From Actinomycetota bacterium (GTDB taxonomy: Bacteria > Actinomycetota > Actinomycetes > Streptosporangiales > Streptosporangiaceae), in contig QGUZ01000065.1 in the NCBI GenBank assembly GCA_003242605.1, forward strand, positions 1 through 20,037: DNA of 20,037 nucleotides, written 5' to 3'. Both the position numbers and the translations under genes were made by a program. Below are positions 13,943 to 19,950 of the stretch, one piece after another (position 1 is the first letter of the stretch; each line of letters starts with the position of its first letter). The notes beneath the pieces were generated by a model. It ran no database searches. It worked only from the letters and a program-made list of their open reading frames with translations, and was not told the origin of the DNA.

Positions 13943-14569
13943 ATGACTGTGCAGGTCACCGCCCCCGACCCGGCCTTCGCCCGGCCCGCCGACGAGGCGC
14001 GGCTCGCCCGCGCCGCCGCGGGGCTGCGCGCGAACGGGTTCACCGTGCACGTGGTGGACACCGCCGCCGCGGCCCGCCAGCTCGTGCTCGGCCTGCTGCC
14101 CCGGGACGCGAGCGTGTTCACCGCCACCAGCCAGACGCTGCGGCTCTCCGGCATCGCCGCCGCGATCGACGAGCCGGGCGAGTTCCGGTCGGTGCGCCGG
14201 GAGGCGGGCGACCCCGGCGACGACGTGTACGCCCGCATCCGGCTCGGCGCCACCCCTGAGGTGGTGGTCGGCAGCGTGCACGCGGTCACCGAGGACGGCC
14301 GCCTCGTCGTCGCCTCCGCGAGCGGCAGCCAGCTCGCGCCGTACGCCTCGGGCGCCCGGAGGGCGATCTGGGTGGTGGGCGCGCAGAAGGTGGTGCCCGA
14401 CCTCGAGACCGCCCTGCGGCGGCTGCGGGCCTACGCGCTGCCGCGCGAGCACGAGCGCCTGGCGACGTACGGCCAGGGCTCGTTCATCGGCCGCATCCTC
14501 ATCCTGGAGCGGGAGGCCTTCCCGGACCGCGGCACGGTCGTGCTCGTGCGGGAGGCGATCGGCTTCTGA
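13943..14569 (+). CDS. LUD-domain (LutC/YkgG-like) protein
   Basis: A 208-residue LUD-domain protein. The motifs that point to it are FTATSQTLRLSGIAAAID near residue 55, VVVGSVHAVTEDGRLVVAS near 110, and ASGSQLAPYASGARRAIWVV. The end ILILEREAFPDRGTVVLVREAIGF also fits the family. LutC-type proteins belong to lactate oxidation complexes, but there are no lutA or lutB partners here, so a stand-alone function is likely and unknown. The start ATG has GGAAGGAA about seven bases upstream; an in-frame ATG eight codons earlier is less well placed. It is divergent from the HxlR gene and probably regulated by it. Confidence 0.82.
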   Translation: MTVQVTAPDPAFARPADEARLARAAAGLRANGFTVHVVDTAAAARQLVLGLLPRDASVFTATSQTLRLSGIAAAIDEPGEFRSVRREAGDPGDDVYARIRLGATPEVVVGSVHAVTEDGRLVVASASGSQLAPYASGARRAIWVVGAQKVVPDLETALRRLRAYALPREHERLATYGQGSFIGRILILEREAFPDRGTVVLVREAIGF

Positions 14570-14575
14570 GCGCGG

Positions 14576-15316
14576 TCAGCCGACCGGGACGTGCTCCGGG
14601 ACCCGCACGGTGCCGAACATGACCTCGCGGCGCAGCCGGAACCCCAGGGACTCGTACAGCCGGATCGCCTCGGTGTTGTCGGCGGCGGCGTGCAGGAACG
14701 GGGTCTCGCCCCGGGCCCGGATGCCCGCGGCGACCGCACGCACCAGCCGGGTGGCGAGCCCCCGGCGGCGGAACGCCGGGTCGGTGCAGACCGCGCTGAT
14801 CTCGGTCCAGCCCGGCGGGTGCAGCCGCTCCCCGGCCATCGCGACGAGCCGGCCGTCCCGGCGGATGCCCAGGTAGACCCCCATCTCGATGGTGCGCGGC
14901 CGGAACGGCCCCGGCCGGGTGCGGGCGATGAGGTCGAGCATCTCGGGCACGTCGGCGGCGGTGAGGCGGACCGCCTCCACATCGGGCGCGGGGGGCACGC
15001 CGTCGCCGGTGAGCTGCACGCCCGGGATCAGCGACACCACCTCCCAGCCGGGCGGCGGCTCGGGCAGCCCGGCGATCGTCACCACCGCGCCGGGACCGGC
15101 GAGCGCGGCGAGGTCGGCCCAGTCGGCCGGCCGCGGGTCCGGCGGCAGGGCGAGGAACGGCGAGACGTCCTCCGGGTAGCGCACCACGTCGCCGCGCCGC
15201 TCGGCGAAACGGGCGTGCGGGCCGGTGAGCGAGGCCCACGCGGCGTGGTCGAGCACGTGCCGACCGGCCGCCCGCCCGTTCCCGGCCCAGCCGTCCACCT
15301 GTGTGATCTCGGTCAT
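14576..15316 (-). CDS. GNAT family N-acetyltransferase
   Basis: A 246-residue acetyltransferase with an N-terminal domain of about 120 residues of unclear role and a C-terminal GNAT domain from about residue 125. The acetyl-CoA loop reads VCTDPAFRRRGLATRLVRAV. NTEAIRLYESLGF near 220 is the classic motif B. The layout resembles FR47-like proteins. The start ATG has GGAGGGG close upstream. Its stop is six bases from the convergent LUD gene stop. Substrate unknown. Confidence 0.9.
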   Translation of the reverse strand: MTEITQVDGWAGNGRAAGRHVLDHAAWASLTGPHARFAERRGDVVRYPEDVSPFLALPPDPRPADWADLAALAGPGAVVTIAGLPEPPPGWEVVSLIPGVQLTGDGVPPAPDVEAVRLTAADVPEMLDLIARTRPGPFRPRTIEMGVYLGIRRDGRLVAMAGERLHPPGWTEISAVCTDPAFRRRGLATRLVRAVAAGIRARGETPFLHAAADNTEAIRLYESLGFRLRREVMFGTVRVPEHVPVG

Positions 15317-15403
15317 CGCTCACCCCTCCGTCTCGCGGCCGCCCACGGCGGCCGGTTCGCCGTCCCGCCGTGCGGCGTGGCCCGCGTCCGGCGGTCGAAC
15401 TCC

Positions 15404-15427
15404 GCCCGCCCGCGGCGGCGGGCGGGC
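15404..15427. terminator. Hairpin A of a triple hairpin array
   Basis: Perfect 10-bp stem GCCCGCCCGC / GCGGGCGGGC with a four-base loop, GGCG. It is the first of three back-to-back stems in the gap between the GNAT start and the DUF1684 stop. It lies downstream of the - strand DUF1684 gene. Confidence 0.55.
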
Positions 15428-15428
15428 C

Positions 15429-15462
15429 GGTGCGCGGGCCGCGCGGACGCGGCCCGCGCACC
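15429..15462. terminator. Hairpin B of a triple hairpin array
   Basis: Perfect 15-bp stem GGTGCGCGGGCCGCG / CGCGGCCCGCGCACC with a four-base CGGA loop. This is very stable and probably an intrinsic-type terminator, despite the absence of a T-run. Confidence 0.7.
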
Positions 15463-15500
15463 GTCACCCGCCCGGGAGGTGCCGGCCGGGCGGGTGACGG
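15461..15500. terminator. Hairpin C of a triple hairpin array
   Basis: Perfect 15-bp stem CCGTCACCCGCCCGG / CCGGGCGGGTGACGG with a ten-base loop. It shares its outer two bases with hairpin B, so B and C cannot both form completely. It lies 30 bases beyond the DUF1684 stop on the - strand, the usual terminator position. Confidence 0.75.
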
Positions 15501-15529
15501 TCCCGGTCGCGGCGGGCGTGCCGCGGTGG

Positions 15530-16381
15530 TCAGCCGTGCCTGCGGGGATCCTTCTCGCCCGCCTCGATCGCGACCGGGAGCCTGTTCTCGGGCGGCGGCA
15601 GCGGGCAGGTGGCGAACTTCGTGTACGCGCAGGGCAGGTTCACCGCCCGGTTGAAGTCGAGGACCACGGTGCCGTCGGCCGCGGGCGGGTCGATGGCGAG
15701 CGAGCGGTTCGCGGGGTAGGTGGTGACGCCCGAGGTCGCGTCGGTGAACAGCGCCAGCAGGCCGCCCGGCGCATGGCCGTTGAACACGGTGAGGCTCAGC
15801 GCCCGCCCGGCGAGCTCGAACTCCACCCGCCCCGGCGTGTCGTACACGTGCTGCAGCCCCTCCACCACGGCGCCGACCGTGGTCGGCCGCGGCTCGTCGA
15901 ACGGCACGAAGCGGCCGGTGACCACCCAGCGCGGGTCCGGCGGGAAGGCCGGCGTGCCGGGGTAGCCGGTGCGCACCGGGTTGTCCGGGTGGCGCGGGCG
16001 CACGATGTCGTTCCCGCCGCGGCGGGCGACCTCGATCACCGCGTCGCCCCAGCGGGCCTTCACCTCGCCGCGCTCGGGGATCACCCCGAACACGTACCGC
16101 CCGCCCACCGTCTCGCCGTCGACGACGAGCTCCTCGCCGGGGGCGAGGGTCACGACGACGCCGTCCGGGCCGGTCGACCACTCCCCCGGCGCGTCGGGCA
16201 GCCGCTGCGGCTCCTCGGTGAGCCAGTACAGGCCGGTGATGGCGAGGAAGCCGTACCGGTCGGCCCGGGCGGCCTCGTGCCGCCGGTGCCACTCCTCCCA
16301 TTCCCGGACGAACGCCTCACGGTCCGCCGGGGAAGTGACGGAACCAGTGGGGGCCGGAGTGCCGGTGGCGCGCGGTGCCAT
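15530..16381 (-). CDS. DUF1684 domain-containing protein
   Basis: A 283-residue predicted cytoplasmic protein of the DUF1684 family, whose biochemical role is not established. Recognisable family features are an early EEWHRRHEAAR followed by YGFLAITGLYWL, and the C-terminal signature VVLDFNRAVNLPCAYTKFAT followed by CPLPPPENRLPVAIEAGEK. There is no signal peptide or membrane segment. I chose the ATG at 16381 because AGGGAG lies five bases upstream; an ATG at 16408 is possible. It is the last gene of the leader-peptide operon, 29 bases after the FAD-binding fragment, and is followed by the triple hairpin array. Confidence 0.85.
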   Translation of the reverse strand: MAPRATGTPAPTGSVTSPADREAFVREWEEWHRRHEAARADRYGFLAITGLYWLTEEPQRLPDAPGEWSTGPDGVVVTLAPGEELVVDGETVGGRYVFGVIPERGEVKARWGDAVIEVARRGGNDIVRPRHPDNPVRTGYPGTPAFPPDPRWVVTGRFVPFDEPRPTTVGAVVEGLQHVYDTPGRVEFELAGRALSLTVFNGHAPGGLLALFTDATSGVTTYPANRSLAIDPPAADGTVVLDFNRAVNLPCAYTKFATCPLPPPENRLPVAIEAGEKDPRRHG

Positions 16382-16410
16382 GTCTGCTCCCTTCGCGGGA
16401 CTCGGCATTT

Positions 16411-17403
16411 CTATGCTATTCCTACCTGATAAATCGGACTAGTCACGGGCAGCGTGACCGGCGACGGGGCGTCGATGAGGGTCCTCGCCCGCACCTGCCC
16501 CGGCACCCCCGGGCTACCCGCCCGCCAGATCCCGCTCGCGCGGTCCGCGGTGACCCAGGCGTCGGCGCCGATGAACGTGACGATCCCCGCCCGGGCGAGC
16601 GCGAGCAGCTCCCGCTGCCGGTCCGCGGACGGCCCGCCGGTGACGAAGCCGACCAGGTCGAGGTAGGCGGGGTCGACCCCGCAGGCGGTGGCGGCGAGCG
16701 CGTCGAGCACCCGGTGCATGGCGTGCTCGAGCGCGAGGTCGGCGCTGTGCGCCGGGTCGGTGCGCCGCTTGAGGTCCGCGACGAGGTAGCCGCGCACCCA
16801 GCGCTGCAGGCCGTCGGAGTCGCCGAACCGGATGCCGCGCAGCGGCCGGTCGAGCCGGTCGAGGTCGAGCCGGTCGCCGTGCCCGGGCACGGCCCGCCGG
16901 ATGAGCGCCCGCATCGCCTTGCCGTCCCACGGCTCGGCGGCGTACGCCGCGGCGAACTCCGCCCAGCGCATGCGCACCCGCTCCGGGCGGCTCCGGAACA
17001 ACTCGTGGTAGTAGGCGTAGCCGAGCTCCTTGGCGATGCGCGGCCACACGTCGCGCCGGTAGTCGACCGGCCCGTCGGGCAGGTCGCGCAGGAACCCGCC
17101 GTAGGGCGGCGGAACCTCGAGCGGGTGGTCGATCCGCGTGCGGTACGGCACGCCGCGCCGGGAGCCGACGAACAGCAGCGGCTCGTCACCGCTCGCGGCG
17201 TACACCGGCTGCCCGTCGACGCCCGGCCGGAAGCGGCCCCCGCGCCCCACGGTGAGCGGCTCCAGCAGATCCATGAAGGCGGGCCCGGTGCCGCGCACGA
17301 TCACCGGCTCCCCCGGGGGCAGCCGGTCGAGCACGAGCCGGTCGACGTGCCCGGCCGACAGGTAGCCGAGGCCCTGCTCGCAGGCGAATCCGGCGGGCTC
17401 CAT
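16411..17403 (-). pseudogene. FAD/NAD(P)-binding protein, internal fragment lacking both ends
   Basis: A 330-codon open frame matching the middle of the large FAD-NAD(P)-binding proteins of actinomycetes (COG4529/PF13454-like, usually about 600 residues). EPVIVRGTGPAFMDLLEPLT, then VGRGGRF, followed by LFVGSRRGVPY, corresponds to the region after the first Rossmann domain. GPSADRQRELLALARAGIVT matches the later part. The N-terminal GxGxxG FAD-binding domain is absent, as is the usual C-terminal segment after the RARTLIDA stretch. The last ten codons become AT-rich and end IYQVGIA. The ATG overlaps the upstream stop as TGATG, so the fragment can still be translated. I read it as a deletion remnant; a reworked single-domain protein is the alternative. 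Confidence 0.6.
16419..16437. promoter_or_regulatory. Shared motif copy 1 (TTCCTACnnnnTAAATnGG)
   Basis: A 19-base AT-rich element at the 3' end of the FAD-binding fragment, 38 bases upstream of the DUF1684 start codon. It matches an element over the leader-peptide promoter (18328-18346, opposite strand) at 14 defined positions. It is a candidate operator of a sulfur regulator; the regulator is unknown. Confidence 0.45.
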
Positions 17404-18125
17404 CACGGGCGCTCTCGCCCGTGCGGGGCCTCCCAGTCGGCGACGTACGGCTCGACGAGGATGCGCCAGGGCGCGTCGTGGAAGTAGGGCGGGGGCGGCG
17501 CCTCGGGCAGCCGGGCGATCGCCGCGAAGTCCGTGGTGTCCCGGAACGGCCGGCGCTGGTACAGGTCCCGGGCGTACGCCCACAGCCGCGGGAAGTCGAT
17601 GAGCCGCAGCTTGCTGATCTTCGCGAACGGGTTGTAGCCGCGGTCGTAGCGCACCAGCAGCGTCCACAGCCGGATGTCCGGCTCGGTGATCTGCGGGCCG
17701 AGCAGGAACCGGCCGCGGGCGAGCCGCCCGTCGAACTCGTGGAACACGGCGGTGAGCCGCCGCCGCTCGGCGGTGTACTCCTCCTGGGTGGTCGCCGCGG
17801 CGACCCGGCGGATGGTCCCGGCCACGTACTCGTCGATCACGGCGTCGAGCTCGGCGATCTCCCGGTGCAGCCGCGCCGGGAACAGCCGGGAGACCGGCAC
17901 GCCGCCGTGGTGGGCGAGCGCGCGGATCACCGCGACCCGGTGTGCCTCCGGGCCGTCGGCGGGCGGGTACGGGTCGGCGAGGCCGGCCAGGGCCGGGCCG
18001 CCACAGTGCGGCGGTTCCGGGGTCAAGGGCGACGGAAAAGCAGTGAAGTTCGCAGTGGTGTACGGCGCGTCGTCGGCAGTGGTGTCCACGGCGTCGAGCG
18101 CGACGCCGGCGGCGATTTCCGGCAT
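17403..18125 (-). CDS. Glutathione S-transferase C-terminal-like protein without a thioredoxin domain
   Basis: A 240-residue protein. From about residue 70 it resembles the helical C-terminal domain of glutathionyl-hydroquinone reductases (Xi/Omega-like GSTs). Key stretches are LFPARLHREIAELDAVIDEY, then ATTQEEY, FEFDGRLARGRFLLG-like text (here FHEFDGRLARGRFLLGPQIT) and RLWTLLVRYDRGY, ending DFPRLWAYARDLYQ. The normal N-terminal thioredoxin-fold domain with its CPWAHR-type motif is missing and replaced by about 65 residues of low-similarity Ala/Thr/Pro-rich sequence. Actinomycetes generally use mycothiol rather than glutathione, so the thiol partner is uncertain. The ATG has GAGGGAG upstream, which is complementary to the leader-peptide 3' end. 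It is the first structural gene after the leader and its stop overlaps the next ATG. Confidence 0.72.
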   Translation of the reverse strand: MPEIAAGVALDAVDTTADDAPYTTANFTAFPSPLTPEPPHCGGPALAGLADPYPPADGPEAHRVAVIRALAHHGGVPVSRLFPARLHREIAELDAVIDEYVAGTIRRVAAATTQEEYTAERRRLTAVFHEFDGRLARGRFLLGPQITEPDIRLWTLLVRYDRGYNPFAKISKLRLIDFPRLWAYARDLYQRRPFRDTTDFAAIARLPEAPPPPYFHDAPWRILVEPYVADWEAPHGRERP

Positions 18126-18128
18126 GGT

Positions 18129-18179
18129 GCTCCCTCGGTGAAACGGCGGAATTCGGACGGGATCAGCGAGCGAGGGAGC
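18129..18179 (-). promoter_or_regulatory. Anti-Shine-Dalgarno attenuator of the leader-peptide operon
   Basis: In the - strand mRNA, GCTCCCTCG (18179-18171), inside the last leader codons, is perfectly complementary to CGAGGGAGC (18137-18129). The latter contains the Shine-Dalgarno of the GST-like gene. The loop is 33 bases. A ribosome stalled at the second Cys codon (18186-18184) would cover the anti-SD, while one that finishes the leader would release it. This matches cysteine-responsive translational attenuation. Confidence 0.65.
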
Positions 18180-18282
18180 GCGGACACCGTGCGCTGAGCA
18201 CGCGACACAGGTCGATGTGCAGCCGGGCGACGAGGTACGGGGAGACGGGAGCGCCCCTACGCCCGGTGCTGGGGAGGATCAT
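18163..18282 (-). CDS. Cysteine-containing leader peptide of a sulfur operon
   Basis: A 39-codon ORF whose C-terminal half reads RLHIDLCRVLSARCPRSLAR. It matches the actinobacterial 'putative leader peptide' pattern, R-x-H-x-D-L-x-R-x-x-S-x-x-C, found before cysteine and sulfur-assimilation operons. Both cysteines (residues 26 and 33) are coded by TGT, whereas the Cys codons I checked in neighbouring genes are TGC. The start ATG has GAGG five bases upstream. The stop lies 37 bases before the GST-like gene. In mycobacteria, Cys-rich leaders of this kind act as cysteine-responsive attenuators; here a stalled ribosome could free the downstream Shine-Dalgarno. The product itself probably has no function. 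Confidence 0.88.
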   Translation of the reverse strand: MILPSTGRRGAPVSPYLVARLHIDLCRVLSARCPRSLAR

Positions 18283-18327
18283 GACCACCTCGCCTTCCGT
18301 GTGGCGTGCGAGCGCCCTGAGCAGTAA

Positions 18328-18346
18328 CCCATTTAAACAGTAGGAA
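18328..18346. promoter_or_regulatory. Shared motif copy 2 (TTCCTACnnnnTAAATnGG, - strand)
   Basis: The same 19-base element as at 16419-16437, in opposite orientation. It overlaps the -10 box and transcription start of the leader-peptide promoter, a natural repressor position. Recognition by a sulfur regulator is inferred. Confidence 0.45.
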
Positions 18347-18365
18347 ATATCTGAATACGTGTCAA
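18337..18365 (-). promoter_or_regulatory. Promoter of the leader-peptide operon
   Basis: On the - strand, a perfect -35 box TTGACA (18365-18360) is followed after 17 bases by TACTGT (18342-18337), a TAnnnT-type -10. Transcription should start near 18330, about 48 bases before the leader ATG. The rest of the stretch between the leader and the aminotransferase gene (18366-18468) holds no gene that I can support. Confidence 0.65.
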
Positions 18366-18468
18366 CGGCTTACGGAATTCGGTCAGGGTCATCCGCGTCA
18401 CACCGCTCGCCGAATTCGTCTGACCTGTGGCTTTATTGCCTTTTGTCGATTTCTTCCGCGGCGTTTCC

Positions 18469-18509
18469 GGCCGCGCCGCCGTACCGGGGATGGACGCGGG
18501 GGCGCGGCC
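18469..18509 (-). terminator. Hairpin after the class V aminotransferase gene
   Basis: A perfect 9-bp stem, GGCCGCGCC / GGCGCGGCC, with a 23-base loop, 14 bases beyond the aminotransferase stop on the - strand. A Rho-independent-like terminator is likely, with no long T-run. Confidence 0.55.
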
Positions 18510-18523
18510 GGGCCGGGGCGGGG

Positions 18524-19906
18524 TCAGCGGCGCACGATGTCGTGGAGCGCCGTGATCAGCCGGTCGATGTGCTCCTCGGTGGTGCCGATGCCGATCGAGG
18601 CGCGGACCGCCGCGCCGGTGCCGTCGGCGCAGTCGCCGTCCTCGCCGAGCAGCGCGCGCACGAACGGGTGGGCGCAGAACCTGCCGTCGCGCACGCCGAT
18701 GCCGTACTCGGTGCTGAGGATCTCGGCCACCTCGCGGGCGGGGTGCCCGGCCACGGTGAACGACACCACGCCGATCCGCGGGTGGTCCGGCCCCCACAGC
18801 GCCAGCTCCCGCACCCCCTCGGGCAGGCCGGCGCGCAGCCGGGCGGTGAGCCGCTCCTCGTGCCGCACGATCGGGGTCCAGCCGGTGGCGGTCAGCGCCT
18901 CGCACGCGGCGGCGAGCGCGATCGCGCCGAGCACGTTCGGGGTGCCCGCCTCGTGCCGCTGCTCGGGGTCGGCGCTCCACTCCACCTCGTCGGCGACGTT
19001 CCGGGTGGCCCCGCCGCCGCGCAGGTACGGCTCGGCCTGGGCGAGCCAGTCCGGCCGGCCGACCAGCGCGCCCGCGCCGAACGGCGCGTACAGCTTGTGG
19101 CCGGAGAACGCCACGTAGTCGAGGTCGAGCGCGGCCACCGCGAGCCGCCGGTGCGGGGCGTACTGCGCGGCGTCCACCGCGATCCGGGCGCCGCGCTCGT
19201 GCGCGACGTGCGCGAGCGCGGCGATCGGCCACAGCTCGCCGGTGACGTTCGAGGCGGCGGTGACGACGAGCAGCTTGGGCCCGTCGATCTCGGCGAGCGC
19301 CCGGTCGGCGGCGCGCACCGCCTCGCCCGGGGACGGCGGCGGCGCGAGCCGCACCGCGCGCGGCCACGGCAGCAGCGAGGCGTGGTGCTCGCTGTCGAAC
19401 ACCACCACCGTGGTGCCCTCCGGCAGGCACCGGGCGAGCAGGTTCATCGCGTCGGTGGTGTTGCGGGTGAACACCACGGCGTCGCCGGGCCGCGCGCCCG
19501 CGAACGCCCGCACCGTGTGCCGGGCCCGCTCGTAGCGGGCGGTGGTGAGCCGGGAGGCGTACCCGGCGCCCCGGTGCACGCTGGAGTAGGCCGGCAGCGC
19601 CTCGGCGACGGCCGCGCGCACCGGCTCGAGACACGGAGCGCTCGCGGCGTAGTCGAGGTTCGCGTACGGCACCTGCCGCCCGTCGGCGAGCGGGACGAGC
19701 AGGTCGGCGCCGACCACGGCGGGCAGCGGCCGGTCGGCGGCCTCGGCCCTCGTCACTCCGCCCGTCACTCCCTCCGTCACGGCGCCCGGCGCAGCGCCCG
19801 CGACAACGGACGACGCACCGGGCGACGCGTTGGACGACGTGATGGACGCAGCGGTGGCAGCGGTCTCAGCGGTGTTGGCAGCGTCGAAAATGCTCAGAAT
19901 GGACAC
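18524..19906 (-). CDS. Class V aminotransferase, cysteine desulfurase-like
   Basis: A 460-residue PLP-dependent enzyme of the NifS/SufS-type class V family, expected to release sulfur from cysteine or a related substrate. The PLP lysine lies in AFSGHKLYAPFGAG (Lys271). The substrate and phosphate region is FTRNTTDAMNLL plus EHHASLLPW, and the cofactor aspartate is in AVDAAQYAPH. A catalytic-type cysteine is present in VRDGRFCAHP (Cys411). It is closely similar to the actinomycete class V proteins found downstream of SAM-IV riboswitches. The first 60 or so residues are an Ala/Ser/Thr-rich tail with VTEGVTGGVT repeats, not typical of the fold. The GTG start at 19906 sits just behind the riboswitch with a G-rich ribosome binding site. 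A later start would remove the tail but break the spacing to the riboswitch. Confidence 0.88.
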   Translation of the reverse strand: MSILSIFDAANTAETAATAASITSSNASPGASSVVAGAAPGAVTEGVTGGVTRAEAADRPLPAVVGADLLVPLADGRQVPYANLDYAASAPCLEPVRAAVAEALPAYSSVHRGAGYASRLTTARYERARHTVRAFAGARPGDAVVFTRNTTDAMNLLARCLPEGTTVVVFDSEHHASLLPWPRAVRLAPPPSPGEAVRAADRALAEIDGPKLLVVTAASNVTGELWPIAALAHVAHERGARIAVDAAQYAPHRRLAVAALDLDYVAFSGHKLYAPFGAGALVGRPDWLAQAEPYLRGGGATRNVADEVEWSADPEQRHEAGTPNVLGAIALAAACEALTATGWTPIVRHEERLTARLRAGLPEGVRELALWGPDHPRIGVVSFTVAGHPAREVAEILSTEYGIGVRDGRFCAHPFVRALLGEDGDCADGTGAAVRASIGIGTTEEHIDRLITALHDIVRR

Positions 19907-19950
19907 GTCTCACCCCCCAGGGGCCATCGGCCCCCGTCGTTCGGGGGGCC
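19907..19950 (-). promoter_or_regulatory. Expression platform of the SAM-IV riboswitch
   Basis: Three competing pairings are visible in the mRNA. GGCCCCC (19950-19944) can pair with GGGGGCC (19935-19929). GGGGCC (19934-19929) can pair with GGCCCC (19925-19920). CCCCCC (19948-19943) can pair with the G6 run at 19918-19913 that forms the ribosome binding site. This suggests translational control by hiding or exposing the G6 run. Which state SAM favours cannot be read here. Confidence 0.55.

Noticed and set aside
17404..17667. N-terminal extension of the FAD-binding fragment
   Set aside because: It is an out-of-frame reading of the GST-like gene and does not supply the missing GxGxxG domain.
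18375..18430. Two GAATTC-containing repeats with GGTCAG/CTGACC arms
   Set aside because: Short arms, long spacer and no clear tie to a promoter or gene end; could be chance.
18333..18523. Open frame extending past the aminotransferase stop with a Lys/Thr-rich end
   Set aside because: It belongs to a shadow frame of the aminotransferase; this stretch is the terminator and promoter region.
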